A stretch of DNA of 64,000 bases from Oscillospiraceae bacterium. GTDB lineage: Bacteria; Bacillota; Clostridia; Oscillospirales; Ruminococcaceae. A program made the position numbers and the translations under genes. Every line of letters begins with the position of its first letter. Within the stretch, counting starts at the first letter, position 1. The notes under the pieces were generated by a model that was not told where the DNA came from, ran no database searches, and worked only from the letters and a program-made list of their open reading frames with translations. Location: positions 28,438 to 92,437 of the forward strand of contig WRAV01000003.1 of the NCBI GenBank assembly GCA_009780025.1, read 5' to 3'. Shown here one piece after another: positions 8,595 through 17,162 of the stretch.

Positions 8595-9140
8595 CTACTT
8601 AAAGTACCTATCCAGCAGCCCCTTTAAGGCGCAACCGTGGCGGGCGCGGTCTTTGCAGATTTCGTGCACGGTGTCGTGGACAGCGTCCAGGCCCAACTGT
8701 TTAGCTTTTGTGGCCACGCGCTTTTCGCGCTCGCATTCCTCGAACTCGGCGTCCAGGCTAAGCTGAAGGTTCTTTTTGGTGTCGTCAAAGACTTTTTCGC
8801 CTAATAGCTCGGCGAACTTTGCGGCATGTTCGGCCTTCTCATGCGCGATCCGTCTGTATACTTCGCTGGTCTCCGGGAATCCCTCCCGGTCGGCCTGGCG
8901 GCTCATGGCCAAATATATACCGGCTTCTGTGGACTGGGCAGCAAAGCTAGAGCGCAAATTCTCGAGAATTTCGGCGTCAATTCCCTCGGCTATACCAACC
9001 CTGTGCTCGTCTGCCCAGGCAAGGTCGCTCTGACCCATCAGTTTGAACTTGGAGACCGGGGCCTTACACTGCGGACAAACTTCCAGCTCGGTATCTCCCT
9101 CGTGAATATATCCGCAAACCAAACATATATTCTTTGTCAT
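8595..9140 (-). CDS. reverse rubrerythrin
   Basis: A 181-residue protein. Residues 5-33 form a rubredoxin-like iron site (CLVCGYIHEGD...CPQCKAP), followed by a ferritin-like four-helix domain with EKAEHAAKF and EFEECEREK. Having the rubredoxin part first is typical of the reverse rubrerythrins of clostridia, which reduce hydrogen peroxide and oxygen with electrons from NADH. It acts in the cytoplasm against oxidative stress. The 5' untranslated region holds a long perfect hairpin (9178-9225). No classical PerR box was seen. Confidence 0.85.
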   Translation of the reverse strand: MTKNICLVCGYIHEGDTELEVCPQCKAPVSKFKLMGQSDLAWADEHRVGIAEGIDAEILENLRSSFAAQSTEAGIYLAMSRQADREGFPETSEVYRRIAHEKAEHAAKFAELLGEKVFDDTKKNLQLSLDAEFEECEREKRVATKAKQLGLDAVHDTVHEICKDRARHGCALKGLLDRYFK

Positions 9141-9177
9141 TGTGGTGGCAACTCCTTAGTGGTTAACTTTATAGTGC

Positions 9178-9225
9178 GTGTCACTTGCTTGCTGTAGCGC
9201 CAACGCTACAGCAAGCAAGTGACAC
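9178..9225. repeat. perfect 22-bp palindrome with 4-base loop
   Basis: The left arm GTGTCACTTGC... is repeated exactly inverted after CCAA, ending GCAAGTGACAC. It lies 38 bases upstream of the reverse rubrerythrin start on that gene's leader side. No U-run follows on either strand. Confidence 0.85.
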
Positions 9226-9285
9226 ATCCTGACACATTGTACCATAATCTGACGGTAAATACAATCAGAGGCGCCTTTAATCTTT

Positions 9286-9316
9286 GGAATATATACACAA
9301 AACTTTGCCGATACTA
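9286..9316 (+). promoter_or_regulatory. forespore (sigma-G/F-like) promoter
   Basis: GGAATA, 18-base spacer, GATACTA, compared with the known TGAATA / CATACTA pattern. The ribosome site of the small gene follows about 14 bases later. Confidence 0.45.
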
Positions 9317-9347
9317 TAAGGGAACAAAAGGGAGGTGAACCTAAAAA

Positions 9348-9497
9348 ATGGCCAAAAACAAAAACAAAGAAAAACCTAAACAAAACAAAGGGCAAACCGC
9401 CGAAGTGCAAAACGCAGCAACTAACAACAATGCCGGCAATACCCAAAAGAACCCAGGCGCTAAAAAAGATAACGCAGGCAAAGACTTCCACGCGTAG
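9348..9497 (+). CDS. SASP-like small hydrophilic protein (49 aa)
   Basis: Too short for the ORF track. It begins MAKNKNKEKPKQNKGQTAEV and consists almost only of Lys, Asn, Gln, Ala and Gly, with no Cys or Trp. A very strong GGGAGGTGA site lies ten bases before the ATG, and a sigma-G-like promoter precedes it. Composition, size and promoter fit minor acid-soluble spore proteins such as SspO, SspP or SspK in style. I cannot assign it to one of these. A GC hairpin follows the stop. Confidence 0.6.
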   Translation: MAKNKNKEKPKQNKGQTAEVQNAATNNNAGNTQKNPGAKKDNAGKDFHA

Positions 9498-9526
9498 AGC
9501 GCGGTTAGAACAAGACTCAGCCAAAA

Positions 9527-9555
9527 GGCCCCCAACTATCTTGTGGTCGGGGGCC
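9527..9555 (+). terminator. hairpin after the SASP-like gene
   Basis: GGCCCCC pairs with GGGGGCC 30 bases after the stop. There is no good U-run, so termination strength is uncertain. Confidence 0.4.
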
Positions 9556-9587
9556 GCCTCATTGCAGTTGCGATGGATAAGGGTTTT

Positions 9588-9609
9588 TTGACATAAATTT
9601 ACAATTGGA
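9588..9609 (+). promoter_or_regulatory. possible promoter of the lipoprotein gene
   Basis: TTGACA followed after 16 bases by TAATAG. The -35 is perfect, the -10 poor. Confidence 0.3.
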
Positions 9610-9674
9610 TAATAGATAAAAGCCACGTACGCTATCTCAAATTTATCGATACCTCACAAAGGAGTTCTACAAGT

Positions 9675-10064
9675 ATGCGTAAAAATATTGCCATATGTCT
9701 GCTGCTGGCGCTGCTGTTGGCGGCCTGCGGCTCCCCGGCCGGGTACCAGGAAGTCCCGACAATTACTTCCCCCGAGCAGTACCTTCTGAATTATCCGGAA
9801 GCCGACATTATAATTGGCGAAGGCGGCACTTTTTTTGTTGAATCCACCAGGGTGCCCTGGGTGATGAACAGCCTCGATCTAACCGACGCCACCGCCGCGG
9901 GCGAAGTTCAGAGAAGCGGAATACAAGAGGCATTTAGACCCTGGGACGCCACTATTCTGCCGGAGGGCACCGAGATCATGCGCCACAATGGCGAGAACAA
10001 CGTTATGGTTGCTCGGGTAAATGGTCTGGGGCGGCCCTATCTAAAATATATGCCACACTCGTAA
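9675..10064 (+). CDS. small lipoprotein of unknown function
   Basis: 129 residues with a lipoprotein signal: MRKNIAICLLLALLLAAC, with lipobox LAAC and the modified Cys near residue 18. The mature part is acidic and has no recognised domain; it contains IIIGEGGTFFVESTRVPW and ends RPYLKYMPHS. It is expected on the outer face of the membrane. A ribosome site AAAGGAG precedes the ATG and a terminator follows, so it is probably transcribed alone. Confidence 0.75.
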   Translation: MRKNIAICLLLALLLAACGSPAGYQEVPTITSPEQYLLNYPEADIIIGEGGTFFVESTRVPWVMNSLDLTDATAAGEVQRSGIQEAFRPWDATILPEGTEIMRHNGENNVMVARVNGLGRPYLKYMPHS

Positions 10065-10085
10065 ACACTGTAAAAAATGCTGTTT

Positions 10086-10127
10086 AATCCGCATGCTTCC
10101 TTCCCAGAAGGTGTGCGGATTTGTTTT
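10086..10127 (+). terminator. terminator after the lipoprotein gene
   Basis: AATCCGCA pairs with TGCGGATT, followed by TGTTTT. Confidence 0.65.
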
Positions 10128-10150
10128 GTGCCAGATAATATCAATTTTCG

Positions 10151-10180
10151 CGGACAAGCTTTGCTAAAATGTGTTACAAT
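10151..10180 (+). promoter_or_regulatory. promoter giving a nearly leaderless cca transcript
   Basis: CGGACA, 18-base spacer, TACAAT, with only six bases between the -10 and the ATG at 10187. Transcription would begin at or next to the start codon, and no ribosome site is visible. Confidence 0.4.
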
Positions 10181-10186
10181 GTGCGT

Positions 10187-11542
10187 ATGAAAATAACAAT
10201 ACCCAAATTCGTCGGTGAGTGTGTATCACTTTTGGAGGCGGGTGGCCACCCTACATATGTCGTGGGCGGCTGCCTGCGCGACAGCTTGCTCGGTAAGACT
10301 CCGCAGGACTGGGATATCTGCACCGCAGCTCTGCCTGAGCAGATGCAGGCGGCTCTTATAGGCATACGCACTGTACCCACTGGGCTAAGCCACGGTACTC
10401 TCACTATCCTTGGGGGAAAAATGTCGGTGGAGGCGACCACCTTCCGTCGGGATGGGCTCTACCTCGACCACCGCCGCCCGGACAGTGTCGATTTTTCCGC
10501 CAGTATTGAAGACGACCTTGCCCGCCGGGACTTTACTGTAAACGCCATGGCCTACAACCCCAAGGAAGGGCTTATCGACCCCTTTGGTGGGCAGCGAGAC
10601 TTGGCCGCTGGTCTGTTGCGATGTGTGGGTGACCCACTCCTGCGATTCGGTGAAGACGCTCTGCGCGTCTTGCGTCTGGTGCGCTTTGTCGCCCAGCTGG
10701 GCTTTGTGCCCCACCCTCAAACTCTAGCCGGGGCAAAGGAGCGGGCCGGCCTGCTCAGGGCCATTTCCGCTGAACGGGTGCAGGCAGAGCTGGACAAGCT
10801 GGTTATGGGGGAGCACGCCCTAGCTGCTCTCCGTATTGCCGCAGAGAGCGGCGTACTGGCTGAGATATTGCCGGAGTTTACCCACTGCATAGGATTCGAC
10901 CAGCGCAGCCCTTACCACAACCTCACGGTGGATGAACACAGCTTTGTGGCCCTTGTCAGCGCCCCCAAAGAGCTAGAAGTTCGCCTTGCTCTACTCTTCC
11001 ACGATATTGGCAAGCCTGCCACCGCAACGATTGACGAAGCCGGCCGAGGCCACTACAAAGGCCATGCCGGTGTGGGCGCCAAAATCGTTAGGAAAGTGCT
11101 GAAGCGGCTGCGTTACCCAACAAAAGTAGCCAAACACATCGAAAAGCTGGTAGCCTTCCACTCGAAGCAGCTGCCGCCCCGGCCCGACGTCATCCGTCGC
11201 TTCTTGGGAGAGCACGGCGAAGTGTTCACGCGCGACCTGCTAAAGGTCAAAGCGGCGGACAATTCCGCCAAAGCTCCCATATGCGGGGACAGGTCGCAGC
11301 TCTACAAGCAACTGTCCGGTATGATCGACGACCTGCTCGCCGCCGGTGATTGCCTGACCCTGGCGGGCCTTGCGGTAAACGGGGCTGATTTAGCTGAGCT
11401 TGCCCCCACGGGGCCGCAGACAGGCAAGGTGCTCCGCGAGCTTTTAAAGTTAGTCTGGCGCTACCCCGAAAAGAACACCCGGGAGTATTTGCTGGCTCAA
11501 GCCATTCGCTTGCTTGAGCAGAAAAAAACTGACAAAATTTAG
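10187..11542 (+). CDS. cca: CCA-adding tRNA nucleotidyltransferase
   Basis: Adds or repairs the 3' CCA end of tRNAs. The 451-residue protein has the class II nucleotidyltransferase site VVGGCLRDSLLGK near residue 25, then DWDI, the DDLARRDFTVNAMAY motif near 110, a head-neck region, and an HD-domain motif ALLFHDIGKP near 270. The track starts at an ATG six codons upstream, but that ATG overlaps the likely -10. MKITIPKFVGE is the better start and matches how family members begin. The gene ends nine bases before ytvI. Confidence 0.93.
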   Translation: MKITIPKFVGECVSLLEAGGHPTYVVGGCLRDSLLGKTPQDWDICTAALPEQMQAALIGIRTVPTGLSHGTLTILGGKMSVEATTFRRDGLYLDHRRPDSVDFSASIEDDLARRDFTVNAMAYNPKEGLIDPFGGQRDLAAGLLRCVGDPLLRFGEDALRVLRLVRFVAQLGFVPHPQTLAGAKERAGLLRAISAERVQAELDKLVMGEHALAALRIAAESGVLAEILPEFTHCIGFDQRSPYHNLTVDEHSFVALVSAPKELEVRLALLFHDIGKPATATIDEAGRGHYKGHAGVGAKIVRKVLKRLRYPTKVAKHIEKLVAFHSKQLPPRPDVIRRFLGEHGEVFTRDLLKVKAADNSAKAPICGDRSQLYKQLSGMIDDLLAAGDCLTLAGLAVNGADLAELAPTGPQTGKVLRELLKLVWRYPEKNTREYLLAQAIRLLEQKKTDKI

Positions 11543-11551
11543 GTTGAACAT

Positions 11552-12628
11552 ATGGATGAAAAAATCCGCAGCCGCCAAACTTTCATAATCAACACGGCGT
11601 ACTTTGCTCTTGTGGCTGCGCTGTTTTATTTGGCTGCCCGTTTTTTGGTGCCTTGGCTATTGCCGCTTATTCTGGGCTACGTCATCGCGATTTTGCTGGG
11701 GCCGGCTGTTCGCTTCCTGCGCCGCAGGGCTGGGCTGGGGCCCAAACTATCGGGGGCTGTGGTGGTTATTTTGGCCTATGCCCTCATCGGCCTATTGCTG
11801 ACCTGGGGGGGATTACTGGCCCTGACCCAAATCGGTCGGCTGTTTGCCGGACTTCCTTATTTCTACGAGAACACCATAGAGCCGGGCATCCGCGCGATAA
11901 GCCTCTATTTTAGCAACGCGTTCGGCGACTACATACCCGGTCTGGGAGATGAAGACGCCCTCGCTATCACCTTGCAGGACTTCCAGAGTGCGCTGCTTGC
12001 CATTTCTACCGGGGTGCTGGGTTTTCTGGGGGCGCTGGGCGCAAACATACCGGGCTTTTTGTTGGCCTTCTTCTTCACCATTATGTCCTCACTCATAATC
12101 AGCATGAACTACGGCCAAGTCACCGGTTTTCTCAGCCGGCAGATACCGGAGAAGTACCGCTCGTTAATCTCAAGGGTGCGCAGCGACGCGCAAAGAACGC
12201 TGGGCAACTATTTTGTGGCCTACCTAAAAATTATGTGCGTTACTTTTGTAGAGCTGGCGGTCGGCCTTACAATTTTGGGGGTGAGCGGTGCACCGCTGAT
12301 AGCGCTGGGCATTGCGGTGTTCGACTTCTTCCCGGTGTTGGGCACCGGCGGCATCATGATACCCTGGATAGTGCTCGAAATACTGCGCGGAGACTTCACC
12401 CTGGCAATCGGACTCGGGGTGCTCTATGCGATTGTAAGCGTGGTGCGCGGCTTTATCGAGCCCAAGATTGTGGGTGGTCAGCTGGGGCAGCACCCGCTGG
12501 TGACACTCTGCGCTATTTATGCGGGCTTTAGGGTGATGGGACTGATGGGGATGGTCTTTTTCCCTATACTGGCGCAGATACTGGTGGGGCTGCACCGTTC
12601 AGGGGTGCTCAGGCTTTGGAAGAACTGA
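11552..12628 (+). CDS. ytvI: AI-2E family / YtvI-like membrane protein
   Basis: 358 residues with about seven to eight membrane segments, beginning FIINTAYFALVAALFYLAAR and including GVLGFLGALGANIPGFLLAF and ALGIAVFDFFPVLGTGG. The FDFFPVLGTGGIMIPW stretch and overall plan fit the AI-2E/UPF0118 permease family and its sporulation branch YtvI. It likely sits in the cell or forespore membrane; the transported substrate is unknown. It begins nine bases after cca and is probably co-transcribed with it. Confidence 0.8.
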   Translation: MDEKIRSRQTFIINTAYFALVAALFYLAARFLVPWLLPLILGYVIAILLGPAVRFLRRRAGLGPKLSGAVVVILAYALIGLLLTWGGLLALTQIGRLFAGLPYFYENTIEPGIRAISLYFSNAFGDYIPGLGDEDALAITLQDFQSALLAISTGVLGFLGALGANIPGFLLAFFFTIMSSLIISMNYGQVTGFLSRQIPEKYRSLISRVRSDAQRTLGNYFVAYLKIMCVTFVELAVGLTILGVSGAPLIALGIAVFDFFPVLGTGGIMIPWIVLEILRGDFTLAIGLGVLYAIVSVVRGFIEPKIVGGQLGQHPLVTLCAIYAGFRVMGLMGMVFFPILAQILVGLHRSGVLRLWKN

Positions 12629-12689
12629 AGTCCTGCCACCCGCAACCCTGTAAATGGGTGCGATTTGCGGCCAAATTTGTCATTTTTGC

Positions 12690-12718
12690 TTGACAATGGC
12701 AAGTATTTGACGTAAACT
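12690..12718 (+). promoter_or_regulatory. sigma-A promoter of the bactofilin gene
   Basis: TTGACA, 17-base spacer, TAAACT, about 75 bases before the GTG start. Confidence 0.55.
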
Positions 12719-12794
12719 AAAAGCTGGCTATATGGCCGAGTGAATAAGCAATTGGCATGTGTTTATGCGCATTCTAATAGAAGAGGGTGAGTGT

Positions 12795-13640
12795 GTGAGC
12801 TTTAAGGACGATTTTGTAGAGGCGTTGCGCAGTGTAAAGCGAGATTTATCGCAGGAGAAGGATCCCACGCAGGAGGGTGAGCCGGGTCAGGCTGAGCAAA
12901 CTGCGTCCGAGGCAGCTGCAGCGCAACAGGAAAGTTCTTCGCCTACCCCGCAAAGAGAGAGCGCGGTTCAAGGTTACACAGACGCAAGCTCCGCCAAAGT
13001 CGAGGCAGATGCTGGGCCCCTTAAGAGCAACGGCGCCGGTAAAACAGGCTCCGACACCTCGGGTGGCACATCTTCGTTTAGAAGATACGACGTCGGCGAG
13101 GCGTTGGTTTCCGGCGGCAATGGAAGCGGAAACGGAAACTACGGCGGCCAAGGCTACATAGATTTTGAAGACGGCGGCGTCTACGACGAGGGCAAGACCA
13201 TCATCTCCAAGAACACCGTTATTCGCGGTGCCCTGCAAACCGAAGACTCTGTTCGCTTGCTCGGCCAGGTTTTGGGAGACATTGAATGCCGCTCGAACAT
13301 AGTGGTGGCGGGCAAAGTGCGCGGTAACACCACCGCCTCCAATGCCTATATTTACGATGCCCAAGTGGACGGCGACATCCGCTGTGAAGACGTGATAACC
13401 ATCTCCAGCGACGCCTGGGTGCTTGGCAATATCCGCGCCCAACAAGCGGAGATTGACGGCAAGGTAAAGGGCAATATGGAAATCCGCCACATGGTCTCAA
13501 TCGGCGCTCAGTCGTCTATTTTGGGCGACATCACCACCGACGAGCTGGAAATCAAGCGGGGAGCGTTCATCAACGGTCAGATCATGATGTACTCGCCGGC
13601 GCGAGACGTAATCGACCGCTTCGATCGCTTCGAGGACTAA
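12795..13640 (+). CDS. bactofilin-type polymer-forming protein
   Basis: 281 residues. The N-terminal 130 are low-complexity and acidic (SQEKDPTQEGEPGQ...). The C-terminal 140 form a beta-helix-like bactofilin domain with repeating turns such as VIRGALQTEDSVRLLGQVLGD and IVVAGKVRGNTTASN. Bactofilins polymerise into filaments without nucleotide and act in cell shape or spore and envelope assembly. The track start is 12 codons too early; GTG at 12795 has GAGGGTGAG just upstream. It is flanked by its own promoter and a strong terminator. Confidence 0.85.
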   Translation: MSFKDDFVEALRSVKRDLSQEKDPTQEGEPGQAEQTASEAAAAQQESSSPTPQRESAVQGYTDASSAKVEADAGPLKSNGAGKTGSDTSGGTSSFRRYDVGEALVSGGNGSGNGNYGGQGYIDFEDGGVYDEGKTIISKNTVIRGALQTEDSVRLLGQVLGDIECRSNIVVAGKVRGNTTASNAYIYDAQVDGDIRCEDVITISSDAWVLGNIRAQQAEIDGKVKGNMEIRHMVSIGAQSSILGDITTDELEIKRGAFINGQIMMYSPARDVIDRFDRFED

Positions 13641-13658
13641 GCACACTCAATAAACGTC

Positions 13659-13689
13659 AAAAGGGAACAGCTTAAGCTGTTCCCTTTTT
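13659..13689 (+). terminator. strong terminator after the bactofilin gene
   Basis: AAAAGGGAACAGC and GCTGTTCCCTTTTT pair perfectly around TTAA. The hairpin works on both strands. Confidence 0.85.
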
Positions 13690-13712
13690 ATGTGCTGTAG
13701 ATAAACCAGGTG

Positions 13713-13796
13713 AGCGGTCGGGCATGGAAGCCCGGCCCTACGAAAACATACCAAAATGTTGGAGCTGTAAGGGCAGGGCTCCATCCCTTGCCCGCC
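13713..13796. repeat. TGTAGGGG-type repeat, two half units
   Basis: One half is CGGGCATGGAAGCCCGGCCC with CTAC. The other begins TGTAAGGGCAGGG and folds with CCCTTGCCC. It lies between convergent genes. Confidence 0.6.
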
Positions 13797-13840
13797 AATA
13801 ACAACCCTTTGTCATCACTCTCTGGGCTTCTATAGAAGAC

Positions 13841-14668
13841 TTAGTACAACCGCTCTATCAGCTCATCCGAGATTGCGAACTCGTGCTCGTTGGAGGGGAA
13901 CTCGCCGCTCTGTACCTCTTTGTGGTAAGCGGCAAAGGCGTTCTTCATAAGCTTGCCCATGCCGGCGTACTTCTTAACGAACTTGGGCGAGGCGCCCGCA
14001 AATACGCCAAGCATGTCAAGAGAGACAAGCACCTGGCCATCGCAGCCGCTCCCGGAGCCTATGCCAATGGTTGGAATGCTCAGTGACTGCGTTACCAGCC
14101 TCGCGAGTTTAGAGGGTACGCACTCCAGCACCACAGCAAAGGCGCCGGCTGCCTCTACGGCCTTTGCATCGTCGAGAAGCTTTCGCGCGGTCTTTTCGTC
14201 CTTGCCCTGGGCCTTAAAGCCGCCTAGCACGTTCACCGACTGTGGAGTCAATCCCAAGTGCGCAACTACGGGGATACCGGCTTCCACAATAGCCTTAATC
14301 TGCGGGCAGACACTCGCACCGCCCTCTAGCTTAACAGCGTTTGCTCCGGCTTCCTTGACCAGCCGTCCCGCGTTTACCACAGCGTCGTATACCGAAGACT
14401 GGTAGGACATGAAGGGCATATCAATAACCAACAGGGCGTTTTCTGTTCCGCGGGCGACCGCCGCACCGTGGTGGATCATGTCCTCCATAGTTACCGACAG
14501 AGTGTCTTTATACCCCAGTATGGCGTTGCCCAGGGAGTCGCCAACCAATATGCTGTTTACCCCGGCCTCGTCGATAAGCCTTGCGGTAGGGCAGTCGTAG
14601 GCTGTAAGCATAGAGATTTTGATGCCCTCTTCCTTCGCCTTTTGGAAGGTTATGACAGTGTTCTTCAT
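13841..14668 (-). CDS. panB: 3-methyl-2-oxobutanoate hydroxymethyltransferase
   Basis: Makes ketopantoate from 2-oxoisovalerate and methylene-tetrahydrofolate, the first step of pantothenate synthesis. The 275-residue protein is full length, with [50 protein letters not shown] and [10 protein letters not shown] in the expected order. The track start is 26 codons too early; ATG at 14668 ([12 protein letters not shown]) has GGAG about ten bases upstream. panC and panD are not in the window, so the gene is separated from the rest of its pathway here. Confidence 0.95.
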   Translation of the reverse strand: MKNTVITFQKAKEEGIKISMLTAYDCPTARLIDEAGVNSILVGDSLGNAILGYKDTLSVTMEDMIHHGAAVARGTENALLVIDMPFMSYQSSVYDAVVNAGRLVKEAGANAVKLEGGASVCPQIKAIVEAGIPVVAHLGLTPQSVNVLGGFKAQGKDEKTARKLLDDAKAVEAAGAFAVVLECVPSKLARLVTQSLSIPTIGIGSGSGCDGQVLVSLDMLGVFAGASPKFVKKYAGMGKLMKNAFAAYHKEVQSGEFPSNEHEFAISDELIERLY

Positions 14669-14719
14669 TTTGCATCGTCTCCGTTTAGAAAATATTTTGG
14701 GTGAGTTTTTCACCTGGTC

Positions 14720-14748
14720 AGTATAGCATTTTTTTTCGCGTAACACAA
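14720..14748 (-). promoter_or_regulatory. sigma-A promoter of panB
   Basis: Minus strand TTGTGT, 17-base spacer, TATACT, about 50 bases before the panB start. Confidence 0.55.
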
Positions 14749-14827
14749 AGAATTTCGGGCGGCTTCCGACATGATGTGATTTCTACTGAGCGTATAATGG
14801 AGATAAGTTATTCTTTCGGAGGAGTGC

Positions 14828-15913
14828 ATGGAAAAACTAAAGCTACTTTATGGGGAAGCCTGGCGGGGCAGAGAGTTTGACGACAGCCCGACCGAACTTG
14901 TATTGGGAGAGGAGACCCGCCGGCTAGAGCGGAGCTTGGCGAGCTGGGTGGGCGCGGAGCACTGCGTGGCGGTGTCCGACCCGGTAAGCGGGATTGCCTT
15001 GGCTCTAAAAGCCGCCGGCGTCAATAGCGGTGACAGAGTTATCTGCCCGGCATTGGGGTGTGCACTGCCTGTGCAAGGGGTGCTGCTGGCCGGCGGAATA
15101 CCGCTCTTCGCTGACGTTAACCCGGATACATACACGTTAGATCCATTCCAGCTTGAATATACCTTGGATAAAATGCGCGGCGAGGGCGAAGGTGTGCCAA
15201 GCGCCCTCATCGCCAGCGATTTATTCGGCGGGCCTTGCCAACTAATCGAGCTTGAACAGATTTGCGAGAGCCACGGAGTAACCTTGATAGAGGATATGTC
15301 CGAGGCGTTTGGAGCCGAATACTTGGGCCGTAAAGTGGGAAGCTTTGTGCGGTTTTCGGTGGCATCATTCGCCACTAACAGTCTTTGGGATGAGCCGGGC
15401 GGGGGTGCTATCTTCTGCCGGGATGAGGAGGATGCTGTGAGGGTCGCGGCTCTGCGCAGGCAATGCAGAGAGCAGTCCTTGCAGCCCCGCAGCCGAATTC
15501 CTTATATGCGCAGCGCCGACGTCACACTTACCCACGCCCGGCTGGAAAGCTTTGAACAGGAGCAAGCCGGCAGACAAAAGGCCGCGCTGCGCTACCACGC
15601 AAACCTTGAGGGAAAGGTACAATTTCAGCAGCTTATTGAAGGCGGCGAGAGCGTGCATAGTCAGCTGGTAGTCACTCTGCCCGACCAGCGCAGAGGCGAA
15701 GTTATCCAGCGCCTAATTGGGATGGGCATTCCCTGCAACTTGCCGCATTGCGGGATTCAAACGCTCAGCGGCTACGATAGCGGGGAGCTGTTGGCAAACG
15801 CGAGCATATTGGCGGGTAGACTGCTCTGCTTGCCCATTTACTCCCACCTGAACGTAAAAGTGGTCGACTTTGTCTGTGAGGGGCTGCTGGAAGCACTGGG
15901 GCAGAGAATCTAG
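14828..15913 (+). CDS. DegT/DnrJ/EryC1-fold protein lacking the PLP lysine
   Basis: 361 residues with the fold-type I plan of sugar aminotransferases: [21 protein letters not shown] near 42-62, an [11 protein letters not shown] segment near 155 (the usual EDxAxxxGA), and [17 protein letters not shown] near 180. In normal family members the last motif carries the lysine that binds PLP (SFxxTKxL); here the sequence reads T-N-S-L, so Asn184 stands where Lys is expected. It is therefore unlikely to be an ordinary transaminase. Its role could be binding, regulation or a changed reaction. A TATAAT and a GGAGGAG site precede the ATG. Confidence 0.75.
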   Translation: MEKLKLLYGEAWRGREFDDSPTELVLGEETRRLERSLASWVGAEHCVAVSDPVSGIALALKAAGVNSGDRVICPALGCALPVQGVLLAGGIPLFADVNPDTYTLDPFQLEYTLDKMRGEGEGVPSALIASDLFGGPCQLIELEQICESHGVTLIEDMSEAFGAEYLGRKVGSFVRFSVASFATNSLWDEPGGGAIFCRDEEDAVRVAALRRQCREQSLQPRSRIPYMRSADVTLTHARLESFEQEQAGRQKAALRYHANLEGKVQFQQLIEGGESVHSQLVVTLPDQRRGEVIQRLIGMGIPCNLPHCGIQTLSGYDSGELLANASILAGRLLCLPIYSHLNVKVVDFVCEGLLEALGQRI

Positions 15914-16542
15914 CGCTTATTCTCCAGCTGTTCCTTTACTCGGAAGAGCACCATCTCCCGGAGCAGGTCGTAAGGCATTGGTTTGTCGTAGGGGAGCTGC
16001 ACGGTGCCCTTAGAGTGCTTCAGCCCAAGCTGGGCTATCTGCCCGGAGAAGGCCGCGATAGCGCTGGGCGCAGGGTGAAAACCCATATGCCGCGTCTCCC
16101 CGGAGAAGTGCACAAGATTGCCGCCCAGCACAAAAGTGGCCATACCCCACGAAATCTTTTCGGTTATGTCGGGCGAGCAGCCGAGGATCAGCTCCCGCAG
16201 CTTTGCCATCCGCGCCCTCACATCTCCGTCGTAGCGGACGATGTACTCATCAACGGTGGTGTAATCCGGTGTCGGCAGGGTTCGCTCCCGCAGGGTAACG
16301 CGAACGCTGTCCCCAGGTTGCTTGGCAATCTTGGCCCGAATATCTTTGCGGATACCTATGATATGGCACTCGGTTCCCATCTTGACAAGCTGACCGTCAT
16401 AAGGCTGGCCGTCAAAGGTAGCGCTGACCGCTACCCGCCCCTTGCCAAACTCTGCATTTACATCAAAGGGAATCTCCACATAGGCTGCGTCCATGTCGGG
16501 GTTCTTTTTTATTTCTGCCAAAAACTCGTATAGTTTTTCCAT
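15910..16542 (-). CDS. DUF1905-DUF1801 type fusion protein
   Basis: 210 residues in two parts. Residues 15-95 look like a DUF1905 beta-barrel ([18 protein letters not shown]...[18 protein letters not shown]). Residues 105-208 look like the DUF1801/YdhG fold, with [19 protein letters not shown] and [15 protein letters not shown]. Neither family has a settled function. The ATG at 16542 has GGGAGG eight bases upstream; the track start is five codons earlier. Its stop overlaps the stop of the convergent DegT-like gene by three bases. Confidence 0.7.
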   Translation of the reverse strand: MEKLYEFLAEIKKNPDMDAAYVEIPFDVNAEFGKGRVAVSATFDGQPYDGQLVKMGTECHIIGIRKDIRAKIAKQPGDSVRVTLRERTLPTPDYTTVDEYIVRYDGDVRARMAKLRELILGCSPDITEKISWGMATFVLGGNLVHFSGETRHMGFHPAPSAIAAFSGQIAQLGLKHSKGTVQLPYDKPMPYDLLREMVLFRVKEQLENKR

Positions 16543-16562
16543 GCCGAAACCTCCCAATAATT

Positions 16563-17000
16563 TTATACCTGCTCTAGGTGTGATTTTAAGTATATGATAG
16601 CCTGCCTATAGCCATCCAGGCCCAACCCTACAAAGTCCTTTATCGCAACTAGCCCTGGGTAAGAGAAGTGGCGGAAATCTTCCCGGAGGCTGATGTCGGA
16701 GATATGAACCTCCACCACAGGCAACCCGATAGCCTTGAGAGCGTCGTGTATAGCTAGGCTGGTGTGGGTGAATGCCCCCGCATTGATAACGATACCGTCA
16801 AAAGTCAGCCGCGCCTCTTGTATAGCGTCTATGATGACGCCTTCGTGGTTAGATTGCATTATTTCAACCTGAACATCCTCACTCCTGGCCGTATCACGTA
16901 TTAGTTGCTCTAAGGTGCTATAGTCCTGCCTTCCATAGATATCCGGTTCCCGGATTCCTAAGAGATTTAAGTTAGGGCCGTTGACTACCAGTATTTTCAT
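16563..17000 (-). CDS. aroQ: 3-dehydroquinate dehydratase, type II
   Basis: Third step of the shikimate pathway: dehydroquinate to dehydroshikimate. The 145-residue protein has [19 protein letters not shown] at its start, [12 protein letters not shown] near 50, [10 protein letters not shown] near 73 and [14 protein letters not shown] near 100, all family hallmarks including the Tyr of the lid and the catalytic His. It begins ATGAAAATACTGG and is followed 20 bases later by the DUF1905 gene, so the two probably share a transcript. Confidence 0.95.
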   Translation of the reverse strand: MKILVVNGPNLNLLGIREPDIYGRQDYSTLEQLIRDTARSEDVQVEIMQSNHEGVIIDAIQEARLTFDGIVINAGAFTHTSLAIHDALKAIGLPVVEVHISDISLREDFRHFSYPGLVAIKDFVGLGLDGYRQAIIYLKSHLEQV

Positions 17001-17039
17001 GGCTTTACCTCACAGCAATGTTAAAAATCCTCTGAGATC

Positions 17040-17068
17040 ATTGTACTATATTTAATCGGGCGGTTCAA
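17040..17068 (-). promoter_or_regulatory. sigma-A promoter of aroQ
   Basis: Minus strand TTGAAC, 17-base spacer, TACAAT, about 40 bases before aroQ. It is divergent from the glutamate mutase genes. Confidence 0.6.
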
Positions 17069-17162
17069 TTGCATCTTTTTTTAATTTTACAATGGAAAAT
17101 ATTTGTTAATTATGATAAACTGGTCGTAATGAATAATTTTATTCAATAAGGGCGGTGTAATT

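Noticed and set aside
12846-13490. 214-aa ORF on the minus strand
   Set aside because: Shadow of the bactofilin gene, which has clear domain structure, promoter and terminator.
17001-17162. Cobalamin riboswitch ahead of the B12-dependent mutase
   Set aside because: The gap is only 162 bases, AT-rich and lacks a B12-box-like core.
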